A stretch of DNA of 64,000 nt from Microbacterium luticocti DSM 19459 (GCF_000422405.1 NZ_AULS01000008.1:62001-126000); one strand, 5' to 3'. Numbered from the stretch's first letter, positions 53,873-63,050 are shown. Numbers and translations: made by a program. Notes: generated by a model from the sequence alone, not told the origin.

Positions 53873-55141
53873 CTACTGCTGCGGACGCGTGCAGGTGACT
53901 TCGGCGGCCGTGGTGCCGGTGATGCCGCTGGGCAGCTCGACGGCATCGGACGGCGCGCTCGGCGACGAACTGGGCGACGCACCCGGGGTGCCCGAGGCGG
54001 TCGGGCCCGGGGTGGGGCCGGATGCCTCGCCGGTGACCTCGACCCCGTTGCCGGCGCTGGCCGACCCGGTGATGGTCAGCGGCTTGTTCTCTTTGAGTGC
54101 GGTGAACAGCACCTCGGCCTGGCTGCGCACCGGCAGCACACGATCGTTGTCGGCCGGGTCGTACTGGGTCGGATACTGCACGAACACGATGTCTTTGTAG
54201 GGCACCGACTTCACGGCCATCGCGATCTGCACCATGCGCGTCGGGTTCGCCAGGTTCGAGTCGAGCACCAGCTGCTTCTCGTTCACCTGCTGCAGCGCCG
54301 TGGTCGCCAACGCGAACAGCTTCTGCGGGTCGGAGAGCACCCCGCCGGACTGCAACTTGCGCACCAGCGACGACATGAACTGCTGCTGGTTCGAGATGCG
54401 CCCGAGGTCCGAGCCGTCGCCGATGCCGTGCCGGATGCGCAGGAACTGCAACGCCTGGGCGCCCACCAGGGTGTGCTCGCCGGCCTTCAGATGCAGGCCG
54501 GTGTGCTTGTCGTTGATGTCACCGGCCACGCACACGTCGACCCCGCCGATCGCGTCGGACATGTGGATGACTCCGGTCCAGCGGATCGCCGCCGCGAACT
54601 GGATGTCGACGCCGGTGAGCTCCTGGATGGTCAACGCCGTGCAGGCCAGGCCCCCGTACATGTACGAGACGTTGAGCATCTGCGCGCTCATCGCCGAGTA
54701 CCGGCCGCCGTCCGGCGACGGGCACGACGGGATCGGCACGATCATGTCGCGCGGGAACGACACCACCGTCACCCGGCGCGGGTCGTCACCGATGTGCACG
54801 AGCATCGTCACGTCGTTGCGCTCGCCGCCGTCGTCGTGCTTGCACCGCGGGAACAGCTTGACGTCCTGCCCCTGGCACGAGTCGGTGCCCACCAGCAGCA
54901 GGTTCACCCCGCCCTCGATCTCACCGATCGACGGCGGCAGCGGCTTGCTCGACTCCAACGCGATCGCGTTGTCCTGTACTGAGCTGACCGCGTTCCACGC
55001 GGCGAACGCGGCCGTGCCCGCCAGCCCCACCAGCGCCACCACCAGGGTGGCCGCCACCACGACCGCGATCTGCGCGACCGGGTGCGGCGAGCGCAGCCGG
55101 CCGTGTCGCGCCAGCGGCGCACGCGGGGTCTTCGGGCTCAT
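53873..55141 (-). CDS. LytR-CpsA-Psr (LCP) cell-wall glycopolymer ligase
   Basis: 422 aa. A single N-terminal transmembrane helix (residues ~18-45) anchors an extracytoplasmic LCP domain: VNLLLVGTDSC, RNDVTMLVHIGDD, VTVVSFPRDMIVPIP (pyrophosphate-binding Arg) and LQFLRIRHGIGDGSDLGRISNQQQF. It attaches undecaprenyl-linked polymers to peptidoglycan. The C-terminus is a Pro/Ser/Thr-rich linker ending in TAAEVTCTRPQQ. The ATG at 55141 has GAGAGGACC upstream, and a -10-like TAGAAT lies at 55238-55233. Confidence 0.92.
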   Translation of the reverse strand: MSPKTPRAPLARHGRLRSPHPVAQIAVVVAATLVVALVGLAGTAAFAAWNAVSSVQDNAIALESSKPLPPSIGEIEGGVNLLLVGTDSCQGQDVKLFPRCKHDDGGERNDVTMLVHIGDDPRRVTVVSFPRDMIVPIPSCPSPDGGRYSAMSAQMLNVSYMYGGLACTALTIQELTGVDIQFAAAIRWTGVIHMSDAIGGVDVCVAGDINDKHTGLHLKAGEHTLVGAQALQFLRIRHGIGDGSDLGRISNQQQFMSSLVRKLQSGGVLSDPQKLFALATTALQQVNEKQLVLDSNLANPTRMVQIAMAVKSVPYKDIVFVQYPTQYDPADNDRVLPVRSQAEVLFTALKENKPLTITGSASAGNGVEVTGEASGPTPGPTASGTPGASPSSSPSAPSDAVELPSGITGTTAAEVTCTRPQQ

Positions 55142-55232
55142 GGCTCGGTCCTCTCGTGCGGGCGGCGGCACCGGCTCCAGGCGGTGACCACAGACGTGCA
55201 AAGACGGCGCGGCGGTGCCACGCGGCATCCGA

Positions 55233-55238
55233 ATTCTA
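55233..55238 (-). promoter_or_regulatory. -10 box before the LCP gene
   Basis: TAGAAT on the minus strand lies about 90 bases before the LCP start codon, after the end of the mevalonate operon. No clear -35 is seen. Confidence 0.4.
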
Positions 55239-55313
55239 TGGGATTCCTCCTGTGCACAGCCCGGGAGAAGACCCTCCGTCGCCCCTCAGGCAGCCGGGGA
55301 GGTCCCGGTGTCG

Positions 55314-56507
55314 TCAGCGGCCGGTGCGCTCGTAGCGGCGCACGTGGTCGCTCACCCCGGCGAACCGGAACGGGCCGGTCGTCTCGGCCGGGGTGCGATC
55401 GTCGCCACCGGTGGTGGCATCCACCCGCTCGTGCAGGGCGCGGTAGCGGTCGTAGCCGATCGGCGTGCGATCCGCCAGCGCCCGCGCGTCGGCCTCGGTG
55501 CGCAGAAGCGACCGGTACCCGGGCTGCACCACGCCCGTGAAGAACTCCGACACGCTGCCCGACCCGTAGCTGAAGAACCCGATGCGCCGGCCGGCGAGGT
55601 CTGCCTCGTCGTGCTCGAGCAGCGACAGCAGCCCGACATAGATGGATGCCGTGTAGCTGTTGCCGGTGCGCCGGTTCATGCGCAGGCTCGCCTCGATCTG
55701 GGCGAGCCGGCCCGCCTTGTCGAGGTCGGCGCCGGCGATCGCCACGAGCCGGTCGTGGGCCTTGACCGCCATCTTGGTGAACGGCTGGTGGTAGCAGAAC
55801 CGGTCGATCTTCTCGAACCCGACGCCGCCGCGCGCTCGGTACTCGTCCCACGCGCCCTCGAGCGAGCGCAGGTATGCGGCCAGCGAGTACTTGCCGTCCA
55901 CCAGCGCGGTGGACAGGTAGTTCGGCCGCCAGAAGTCGGCGATGTCGTCGGTGTGCAGCCCGGTGACCGGTTCGATCTCGACCAGGGCCGGGTCGGCGGT
56001 GACCAGGAACGCGACCGCCGCGGCGCCCTGCGTGGGCTCACCACTGGAGTCCAGCGCGTACCGGGCGATGTCGGCGGCGATCACCAGCACCTGCTCGCGG
56101 GGATCGCGCGCGACGATGCCCAGGGCGAACTGCAGCGCGGCGGTGGCCGAGTAGCAGGCCTGTTTGAGCTCGACCACCCGGCAGTTCTCGCCCATGCCCA
56201 GCAGCGAGTGCACGAACACACCCGCCGACTTGGACTGGTCGATGCCCGACTCGGTGGCGAACAGCAGGGTGCGGATGCCGTCGGTCGTGCCGTCTCGTTC
56301 CCGCAGCCGATCGAGGATCTGCGCGGCGGCTCCGGCCCCCATCGTCACGATGTCCTCGTCGGCGCAGGGCACGCTCATCTCGCTCTGCCCGATGCCGACG
56401 TAGTACTTGCCCACATCCACGCCGCTGTGCTCGGCGAGCACCGCCAGGTCGAGCACCTGGTGTGCGGTCGCGAACGCCAGGTCGTGGATGCCGACGCGCG
56501 GGGTCAT
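55314..56507 (-). CDS. mvaS: Hydroxymethylglutaryl-CoA synthase
   Basis: 397 aa, bacterial size. It condenses acetoacetyl-CoA and acetyl-CoA to HMG-CoA. The nucleophile Cys is in VELKQACYSATAAL, the N-terminus has VGKYYVGIGQSEMSVPCADED, and the catalytic His is in CYHQPFTKMAVKAH; SYGSGSVSEFFTG is near the end. It is the last gene of the mevalonate operon and its ATG overlaps the HMG-CoA reductase stop. It is functionally the first committed step, though last in gene order, as in Streptomyces CL190. Confidence 0.96.
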   Translation of the reverse strand: MTPRVGIHDLAFATAHQVLDLAVLAEHSGVDVGKYYVGIGQSEMSVPCADEDIVTMGAGAAAQILDRLRERDGTTDGIRTLLFATESGIDQSKSAGVFVHSLLGMGENCRVVELKQACYSATAALQFALGIVARDPREQVLVIAADIARYALDSSGEPTQGAAAVAFLVTADPALVEIEPVTGLHTDDIADFWRPNYLSTALVDGKYSLAAYLRSLEGAWDEYRARGGVGFEKIDRFCYHQPFTKMAVKAHDRLVAIAGADLDKAGRLAQIEASLRMNRRTGNSYTASIYVGLLSLLEHDEADLAGRRIGFFSYGSGSVSEFFTGVVQPGYRSLLRTEADARALADRTPIGYDRYRALHERVDATTGGDDRTPAETTGPFRFAGVSDHVRRYERTGR

Positions 56508-57550
56508 CGCGCCTTCCTCTCGATGGTCAGGTGGGCGGCCATCAGCTCGCCCGGGTTGGTCTGCGCGGCCATGAGGCTCAGCTCGCCGCACAGCACGGTC
56601 GCCGCGCACAGCACGGCCAGTCGGCGGGCGTTCTCGCCCGGCTCGCGGTCGTCGGCGCAGCCGAGCCGCGCCAGGTTCTCGCCGACGAACGGCAGGTCCT
56701 TGCCGTTGCCGACGGTGCCGACGATGAGGTTCGGCAGCGTGCACGAGAAGTACAGGTCGCCGTCGCGGGTCTCGGCGTGGGTGATGCCCTGCGACCCCTC
56801 GACGATGTTCGCGGCGTCCTGCCCGGTCGCCAGGTAGAACGCCAGCAACATGTTCGCGTAGTGCGCGTTGGCGCTGCGCAGCCCTCCGGCGGTGATGGTG
56901 CCGATGAGGTTCTTGCGCACGTTCAGCTCGGCGATCGCCTCGGGCGTGGTGTGCAGGCGCCGGGTGACCACCCCGCGCGGGATGAGCAGCTCGGTGACGA
57001 CGTTCTTGCCGCGTCCCAGGATGCCGTTGACCGCGGTCGCCTTCTTGTCGGAGCAGTAGTTGCCCGAGATCGACCCGTAGCGCAGCCCGGGCACGGTGGC
57101 CAGGATGTGCTCCATGAGCCGGTCGCTGGCCAGGGTGACCATGTTGTGCCCCGAGGCATCCCCCGTCGACAGCTCGAACCGCAGGAACAGCAGGTTGCCG
57201 ACGATCTGGTGGTGCATGTCGAGCAGCCGCGCGAACCGGCTCGCGCCCGAGATCACCTGCTGCAGTTCGTCGCGGCGGGCGTTCAGCGCCTGCACCGCTG
57301 CCAGAGCGGTGGCGGCGTCGTCGGCCTCGAACAGCACCGAGCGGGCCATGCGCTCGTCGACGAGGGTGGCGACGATCCCCCGCTCGGTGAGCGTGGAGAT
57401 CTTCGCGCCGCGGCCGACCGAGGGCCACAGCGGGGTCTCGTAGGTGGCCAGCGGCACCTGCTGCAGGCCGGTCATCACCGCCCCCGAGACCGAGATCGGC
57501 CCCACCCATTTCATCGGCACCGGCGCGGCGCCGATCGTCTCGTCCCTCAT
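56504..57550 (-). CDS. mvaA: Hydroxymethylglutaryl-CoA reductase (class I-like)
   Basis: 348 aa, soluble and without membrane anchor. It reduces HMG-CoA to mevalonate with NADPH. Typical stretches are VPMKWVGPISVSGAVMTG, SGNYCSDKKATAVNGILGRGK (catalytic Lys region), RSANAHYANMLLAFYLATGQ and VGTVGNGKDLPF. These match the Streptomyces-type, statin-sensitive class I form rather than the class II Pseudomonas enzyme. It overlaps fni and mvaS on both sides. Confidence 0.95.
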   Translation of the reverse strand: MRDETIGAAPVPMKWVGPISVSGAVMTGLQQVPLATYETPLWPSVGRGAKISTLTERGIVATLVDERMARSVLFEADDAATALAAVQALNARRDELQQVISGASRFARLLDMHHQIVGNLLFLRFELSTGDASGHNMVTLASDRLMEHILATVPGLRYGSISGNYCSDKKATAVNGILGRGKNVVTELLIPRGVVTRRLHTTPEAIAELNVRKNLIGTITAGGLRSANAHYANMLLAFYLATGQDAANIVEGSQGITHAETRDGDLYFSCTLPNLIVGTVGNGKDLPFVGENLARLGCADDREPGENARRLAVLCAATVLCGELSLMAAQTNPGELMAAHLTIERKAR

Positions 57551-58677
57551 CGGTGCTCCTCGTGTGCGCTGCGGCGGCTGTACGCGGCCGCGTCGATGCC
57601 GCGCAGCTCGCAGAACTCGTGCACGGCGCCGCGCAGCAGCAGGTCGGTGGCGGTCAGAGCCGCCGGGTCGGACGCGCCCAGCAGCGCGTGCAGCTGTCCG
57701 AGCTGGGTGAGCCATGCCCGGATCTTGGCGACCAGCGCCTCTTCTCCCCCGCCGAGCACCGCGTGCAGGAACACACCCGACACCCCGACCGCGCGGGCGC
57801 CCAGGGCGAGCGCACGCACCACGTCGAGCGGGGTGCGCACCCCGCCCGAGGCCAGCAGCGCGGGGATCGGGGACGGTGTCGCCGGTGTGGCGGAGGGTGT
57901 GGCATCCGCCGCCGTCGGGCCCGTCGTGTCGCGGTGCGCGGCGTCGAGCAGGCAGCACACCGCGGACTGACCCCACCCGGCCATGAACGCGTAGTCGGCC
58001 TCGGGGCGGCGGGAGTTCTCGATGCGGGCGAAGTCGGTGCCGCCCGCCCCGCTCACATCGGCGACGGCGACGCCCAGGCCGGCCAGGCGTTCGAGGGTGC
58101 GGCGGCTCAGCCCGAACCCCACCTCTTTGACCACGACCGGCACGTCGACGGCGGCGACGATCGCCTCGATGGCCGCCGGCCACGCCGAAAAGCCGCGGCT
58201 GCCTTCGGGCATGACGGTCTCTTGCACGCTGTTCAGATGCAGCTGCAGGGCGTTCGCATCGACGAGCTCGACGGCACGGCGGGCCTGGTCGGGATCGGCG
58301 TCGGCGCTCAGGTTGGCCAGCACGAACCCGTCGGGGTTCTCGTCGCGCAGCACCCGGAAGGTGGGCGCGGTGTCGGGTTCGCGCAGGGCGATGCTCATCG
58401 AACCCGACGCGATCGGGATGCCGGTCTCACGGGCCGCGATCGCCAGCGCCCGGTTGATGCGGCCGGTGCGGTCGCTGCCGCCGGTCATGCCGTTGATGTA
58501 CAACGGCACCGGCCAGGTGATGCCGGCGAACGAGGTGCGCAGGCTCACCCGGTCGCGGTCGATGCCGGCCAGGGCGTGGTGCACGAACGCGACGTCGTCG
58601 AAGTCGTTGCGGGACGGCGGGGCCGCCTGTTGCGCGGCGGCGAGGTCGACGTGCTGGTCTTTGCGCTCGCTGCTCAT
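57547..58677 (-). CDS. fni: Type 2 isopentenyl-diphosphate delta-isomerase
   Basis: 376 aa. FMN- and NADPH-dependent isomerase that interconverts IPP and DMAPP. Motifs are RKDQHVDLAAAQQ, LYINGMTGGSD, PIASGSMSIALREP, LQLHLNSVQETVMPEG and PVVVKEVGFGLS. A Pro/Thr/Ala-rich insert (PTAADATPSATPATPSPIP) lies between FMN-binding elements near residue 270 and is unusual. The ATG at 58677 follows the phosphomevalonate kinase stop by 6 bp. Confidence 0.95.
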   Translation of the reverse strand: MSSERKDQHVDLAAAQQAAPPSRNDFDDVAFVHHALAGIDRDRVSLRTSFAGITWPVPLYINGMTGGSDRTGRINRALAIAARETGIPIASGSMSIALREPDTAPTFRVLRDENPDGFVLANLSADADPDQARRAVELVDANALQLHLNSVQETVMPEGSRGFSAWPAAIEAIVAAVDVPVVVKEVGFGLSRRTLERLAGLGVAVADVSGAGGTDFARIENSRRPEADYAFMAGWGQSAVCCLLDAAHRDTTGPTAADATPSATPATPSPIPALLASGGVRTPLDVVRALALGARAVGVSGVFLHAVLGGGEEALVAKIRAWLTQLGQLHALLGASDPAALTATDLLLRGAVHEFCELRGIDAAAYSRRSAHEEHR

Positions 58678-58683
58678 GATCGC

Positions 58684-59763
58684 TCACCCATCGATGGCTC
58701 CCTGCGCCTGCTGCACGCGCAGGTCGAGGTGGCGGATGTCGTGCAGCTCCCACTGTGTCAGCATGCCGTGCACATCGGCGTCGGCGGGGGCCAGCACAAT
58801 GCCGCAGTCGCCGCCGCCGGCACCCGACGACTTCGCGGCGGCTCCGCACGCCTCGGCGATGTCGCACAGCGCGGTCAGCTGCGCGGTCTCGATCTGCAGT
58901 CCGGCGTGACGGGCCAACTCGCGCAGCACGGCGCGGGCGCGACGGATCGCGTCGAGCGCGGCCGGTGCGTCCTGCGCGTCGAGCGCGGCGGTCAGATCCT
59001 GCACGGCGGCGCGGCTGTCGCCCAGGAACCGCCGGTACCGGTCGGCGCCGGCGACGCTGCGGTGCACGCTGCCGACCAGCCGCTCGGTCGAGGCCGGCTG
59101 CCCGGTCCACCCCACCAGCAGCCGCAGGTCGCGCGGTGCGGGCACCCGGCGCACCGAGAATCCGGGCCAGTCGGCGTCGAGCGCGGCCTGCACGCCCGCT
59201 GCGGCCAACTCGCGCACCCGGGCGCGGTCGGGGGCGCTGTAGGCGATCCATCCGCCGAAGGTGCTGGCGGCGACATCCCCGCCGGATGCCGCGGGCGCGA
59301 CCCGCACGGTGGCGATGAGCGCGAGCCGGAACAGCTGCCGCGGGGTGAGCGCGAGGTCGTAGAAACGGTCGAGGGCGCGGACGGTCGCGACCGTGACGGC
59401 CGCCGACGAGCCGAGACCGAACTTGCGGCCCGACACGTCGTCGAGTTCGCTCGAGATGCGCAGGTCGCAGAACCGCACCGGGATGCCCCGTTCGGCGGCG
59501 AGCGCGTCGACGGTCGCCAGCGCCGACAGCACGTAGTCGTACGGGCGGTGGTCCTGGTCGAGCACGACGACGCCCCCGTCGCGGGTCCACAGCACCGGCT
59601 CGCGGCCGTACTGGTCGGACGAGATGCTGCCGCGGCCGGTGGCGGATTCGAGTTCGACGGTGATGTGCCGGTCGACGGCGACCAGTACGGCCGGTTCGCC
59701 GGGTTCGACGACCGCGTATTCGCCGGCGATGAACAGTTTGCCGGGCGCCTGGGCGCGGATCAT
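58684..59763 (-). CDS. mvaK2: Phosphomevalonate kinase
   Basis: 359 aa GHMP kinase. It starts MIRAQAPGKLFIAGEYAVVE and has the ATP loop KFGLGSSAAVTVATVRAL plus the C-terminal KSSGAGGGDCGIVL. The GHMP motif 1 form with GEYAVVEPGEPAVL is characteristic of phosphomevalonate kinase and separates it from the mevalonate kinase in the same operon. Its ATG overlaps the decarboxylase stop. Confidence 0.93.
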   Translation of the reverse strand: MIRAQAPGKLFIAGEYAVVEPGEPAVLVAVDRHITVELESATGRGSISSDQYGREPVLWTRDGGVVVLDQDHRPYDYVLSALATVDALAAERGIPVRFCDLRISSELDDVSGRKFGLGSSAAVTVATVRALDRFYDLALTPRQLFRLALIATVRVAPAASGGDVAASTFGGWIAYSAPDRARVRELAAAGVQAALDADWPGFSVRRVPAPRDLRLLVGWTGQPASTERLVGSVHRSVAGADRYRRFLGDSRAAVQDLTAALDAQDAPAALDAIRRARAVLRELARHAGLQIETAQLTALCDIAEACGAAAKSSGAGGGDCGIVLAPADADVHGMLTQWELHDIRHLDLRVQQAQGAIDG

Positions 59764-60734
59764 GCCGCGCCCTCGACCAGATGCGCCCCCGGGCCGGCAT
59801 GGGCGGCCACCAGACGGTCGGGTGCGATGCCGGCGGCCGGGTCGGCGGCCACCGCATCGCGCACCGCATCGACGTCGGCGCCGCGACACAGGAACACCAC
59901 GTTCGGGCCGGCGTCGGCGGTCGCGTACGCCTCGAGCCCGTCCGCGCGCAGCCGGGCAGCGGTGTCGAACAGCGCGATGCTCTGCGGCGCAAGGTAACGC
60001 ACCGGCGGCCGGGCGGCCATGATCGCGGCGTGCATGCGCAGCGCGTTCGACTCGGTCAGCTCGCCGATCGCCGTGACGTCGCCGCGGGCGAACGCCTGCT
60101 GCATCGCGGCCAGGTCGGCCTCGGTGGAGCTCACCCAGGCGGGCAGGTACGGCGAGGTCTCGATGGTGCGGCGCATGGCCTGACGGCTCGAGATCGGTTT
60201 GGCTGCGGCATCCACCACCGCGATCACCATGCCCAGGTCGGGACCGGCCACCGGCTCGGCGAACGACGAGTCATCGTCGCTGCCGGCGTGCCAGATCGCG
60301 GTGCCGCCGACGATCGAGCGGCAGGCCGAGCCCGATCCGCGACGGGCCAGTCGGCTCAGTGCCGCATCGTCCAGGGCGAGCCCGTACGCGGATGCGGCGG
60401 CGACGGCCAGCGCCGCGAACCCCGACGCCGACGAGGCCAGGCCCGCACCGGTGGGCACCGAGTTGCGGGTGTGCACGCGGGCGCGGGTGGTGCTGCCGGC
60501 CAGGCCGCGCACCAGGTCGAGGAATGCCACGATGCGTTCGGCGGCACCGGCGGGTGCGCCGTCGAATAAGACCTCGTCGACCGCGCTGTCGGGTGCGAGT
60601 GTGACGGTGGTGGTGGTCGGGAACACGTCGAGGGTGAGCGAGAGGCTGCCGGTCAGCGGCAGGATCAGTTCGTCGTCGCGCTTGCCCCAGTACTTGATGA
60701 GCGCGATGTTCGGGTGGGCGATCGCGGTACTCAT
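59760..60734 (-). CDS. mvaD: Diphosphomevalonate decarboxylase
   Basis: 324 aa GHMP-family enzyme that makes IPP from diphosphomevalonate with ATP. Signature NIALIKYWGKRDDELILPLTG at the N-terminus, TGAGLASSASGFAALAVAAA (phosphate loop) and a C-terminal ADAGPNVVFLCR are all typical. The ATG at 60734 overlaps the mevalonate kinase stop. It is the last ATP-using step of the route. Confidence 0.96.
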   Translation of the reverse strand: MSTAIAHPNIALIKYWGKRDDELILPLTGSLSLTLDVFPTTTTVTLAPDSAVDEVLFDGAPAGAAERIVAFLDLVRGLAGSTTRARVHTRNSVPTGAGLASSASGFAALAVAAASAYGLALDDAALSRLARRGSGSACRSIVGGTAIWHAGSDDDSSFAEPVAGPDLGMVIAVVDAAAKPISSRQAMRRTIETSPYLPAWVSSTEADLAAMQQAFARGDVTAIGELTESNALRMHAAIMAARPPVRYLAPQSIALFDTAARLRADGLEAYATADAGPNVVFLCRGADVDAVRDAVAADPAAGIAPDRLVAAHAGPGAHLVEGAA

Positions 60735-61720
60735 GCCGCGATGTCTCCGGGTCGCAGCATCCAGGTGCGCTCCGCACCGTTCTCGCGCAGTGCGGCGGCG
60801 ATGCGGCGGGCGTCGTCGTCGGTGTCGGCGAGGGCGAGCACGCAGCCGCCTCGGCCGCCGCCGGTGAGCTTTGCGCCCAACGCCCCGGCGGTGTCGGCGG
60901 CGGCGACGAGGCGGTCGAGGTGAGGGCTCGACACCGTCAGTTCGCGCAGCAGCGCGTGGGTGTCGCGCATACGGGCGCCGAGCGCGCCGCGGTCGTCGCC
61001 GGCGAGGTCGGCCGCAGCCTGCTCGGTGTGCTGCTGGATGCGGGCGAGGATGCCGGCGACCCGGGCCGGTTCGGCCGCTTTGAGGGCGGCGACCCCGGCG
61101 ACGGCCTCACGGGTGCGCCCGTGCACGCCGGTGTCGGCGATGACGAACACCCCACCGAACGCGGACGGCAACGGCTGCGCCTGCCCGGCACGGAACCACA
61201 TGGGCGCGGCGGACACGACAGAGCGGGCGTCGAGGCCGCTCGGGGTGCCGTGCGCCACGCGTTCGGCGGCCTGGATGAGCTCGAACTGCTCGTGCGGGTC
61301 GAGGTCGACGCCGTGCGCGCGTGCCACGGCGGTGCTGATCGCGGCGGCGACGGCAGCGCTGGAGCCCAGGCCCCGTTCGGCCGGGATCTCGCCGTCGATG
61401 CGCACCGACAGACCGGTGGCGGCGGCGCCGACGAAGCGCAGCGTCGCGGTGAGGGCGGTGACCGGGGCGGCCAGCAGGTCGGGGGCGTCGGCGACCGGGC
61501 CGCGGTAGAGCACCGAGTCGATCCACAGGTCACGGTCGGTGTGGGTCGCGGATGCCTGCAGGGTCAGGCTGTGCACGGGCAGGGCGATGGCGGGGGCGCC
61601 GTGCACGACCGCGTGCTCGCCGAGCAGGATCACTTTGGCGTGGGCGGTGCCGACCCCGGAGGCCGACGGCTGTGCGGGGGCGGCTGTCGGGAGGATGACG
61701 CGACCTGTCACGCCGGCCAT
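60731..61720 (-). CDS. mvaK1: Mevalonate kinase
   Basis: 329 aa GHMP kinase. It has GTAHAKVILLGEHAVVHGAPAI (motif 1), RGLGSSAAVAAAISTAVA (motif 2) and AKLTGGGRGGCVLALA (motif 3). It phosphorylates mevalonate to 5-phosphomevalonate. The ATG at 61720 (AGGAG upstream) is the first start of the six-gene operon; a longer upstream reading would add only a Pro/Arg-rich non-homologous stretch. Confidence 0.95.
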   Translation of the reverse strand: MAGVTGRVILPTAAPAQPSASGVGTAHAKVILLGEHAVVHGAPAIALPVHSLTLQASATHTDRDLWIDSVLYRGPVADAPDLLAAPVTALTATLRFVGAAATGLSVRIDGEIPAERGLGSSAAVAAAISTAVARAHGVDLDPHEQFELIQAAERVAHGTPSGLDARSVVSAAPMWFRAGQAQPLPSAFGGVFVIADTGVHGRTREAVAGVAALKAAEPARVAGILARIQQHTEQAAADLAGDDRGALGARMRDTHALLRELTVSSPHLDRLVAAADTAGALGAKLTGGGRGGCVLALADTDDDARRIAAALRENGAERTWMLRPGDIAA

Positions 61721-62010
61721 GTGTCGTCTCCTGGAGCTTGGTGAACGCGGGGATGCGGCCGGGTGCCTGCGCCGGGGCGCACGCTGCGGGTCCGTCCGCT
61801 GATCCTCGCGGGTGCGCTGCCGCGCACGCCATCGGTCGATTTTATCCGTACCGGCGGCCGGGTGGCTGGGACCGGGCCGTGTGTGATCGGCGTCGGTCAC
61901 GCGGGCGCGCCGGGAATCGGCATCCGCGCCACAGATCGGCGGCGCCGTCGCCGAACGATGGCGCAGTCGTGTGGCGCACGGGGAGCCCGGCCACATGCCC
62001 GATCAGACCG
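61721..62010. promoter_or_regulatory. Upstream region of the mevalonate operon
   Basis: A minus-strand -10-like TAAAAT (61844-61839) inside GGATAAAATCG stands out in this GC-rich gap, about 120 bases before the mevalonate kinase start. No -35 consensus is evident. No gene is seen. Confidence 0.45.
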
Positions 62011-62973
62011 TCACCGACCGGATGCGACGGGCTGCGCGGGCGGACGGCGCTCTCGATCGTGCATGCTCTCGGCGGCGGTCAGCCGTGCCCCGACCCGGCG
62101 TGAGGCACGGAACGCCCACCATGCCAGCGGGTGTCGGCTGCCCTTGCGGTACACCCGGTGCGGCACGTGCGCGTCCTGCGGGCGCGGATATCCGGCGGCG
62201 GCGCACACGCTCGGCAGGATCGCGTCGGCGGCCGCCCGGTAGCCCGCGTCGGACGGATGCAGGTGGTCGTGCGGCGAGAACATGCCCTGCGGGTCGTGCC
62301 GGAACAGCGGCCCGAGCGTGTCGGCCAGCGACACCGTGCGTCCGCCGGCGCGCAGCACGACGATGGCCTGCCCGGTGGCCGTGACCCGGCTGTACCAGTG
62401 TGCGAAAAAGCGCAGCGGCTGCGAGAACGGGTGCACGGTGCCGAGGTCGGGGCAGGTCGCCACCACGACCTGTACGCCGTCGCGACGCAGGTGCCGCACC
62501 ACCTCGGCGAGCGGCCACAGCGCGTCGGTGAGGCGCTTGAGCCGCATCACGTCGTTGGCCCCCACGACGATGACCACCACGTCGGGGTCGGTCAGCTCGC
62601 GCAGGTGGCCGAGCTGACCGAGCAGCGCGGTGGACTCGGCGCCCACCGCGGCGACGTTGGTGAGGGCGACGGGGCGAGAGGATGCCGCAGCCAGCCCGCG
62701 CGCCAGGAGCACACCGGGTGTGTGGTCGGGGTGGTCGGCGCCGTAGCCGACGGCGAGCGAGTCGCCCATCAGGCCCAGCCGGATCGGCGTGCCGGGCGAG
62801 TGTGCCCCGTACACGCCGCTGTGCGGCAGCACCGAGCCGAGCCGGGTGGGCGCGAGCCGTTCCCGGGCGAGCAGTCCCTCGGCCGTGGTGACGATGCCGA
62901 CCGTCGCGACGAGCCCCACGGCCGCGCCGGCGGCCACCCCGGCGGCGTGCGCGATCCGCCTCCCAGCGCCCAT
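62011..62973 (-). CDS. SGNH/GDSL-family hydrolase
   Basis: 320 aa. One N-terminal hydrophobic segment (VAAGAAVGLVATVGIVTTA, residues ~13-31) suggests membrane anchoring or export. The hydrolase domain has the nucleophile block LGLMGDSLAVGYGAD, the Gly/Asn block VVIVVGANDVMRL and the Asp-x-x-His pair in HDHLHPSDAGYRAA. Such enzymes deacylate lipids, peptidoglycan sugars or glycopolymers. The ATG at 62973 has GAGGGGG upstream. A DosR-type box lies 61-74 bases upstream of it. Confidence 0.9.
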   Translation of the reverse strand: MGAGRRIAHAAGVAAGAAVGLVATVGIVTTAEGLLARERLAPTRLGSVLPHSGVYGAHSPGTPIRLGLMGDSLAVGYGADHPDHTPGVLLARGLAAASSRPVALTNVAAVGAESTALLGQLGHLRELTDPDVVVIVVGANDVMRLKRLTDALWPLAEVVRHLRRDGVQVVVATCPDLGTVHPFSQPLRFFAHWYSRVTATGQAIVVLRAGGRTVSLADTLGPLFRHDPQGMFSPHDHLHPSDAGYRAAADAILPSVCAAAGYPRPQDAHVPHRVYRKGSRHPLAWWAFRASRRVGARLTAAESMHDRERRPPAQPVASGR

Positions 62974-63030
62974 GGCCGCCCCCTCTGCGCCCAGGCTACG
63001 CCCGTCCGCCCCGACCCGCCCGGCGCACGG

Positions 63031-63050
63031 CATGGGACTTTCGTCCCGTG
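63031..63050. promoter_or_regulatory. DosR/DevR-like 20-bp box
   Basis: CATGGGACTTTCGTCCCGTG contains GGGAC-TTTC-GTCCC, matching the core of the mycobacterial DosR motif (GGGACTNNNGTCCC) except in the central bases. It is 61 bases upstream of the SGNH hydrolase start and close to a DevS-like kinase gene. Confidence 0.65.

Noticed and set aside
57553-59997. Long plus-strand open frame across the mevalonate operon
   Set aside because: It is antisense to fni and phosphomevalonate kinase and shows no domain. The minus-strand genes have complete active sites.
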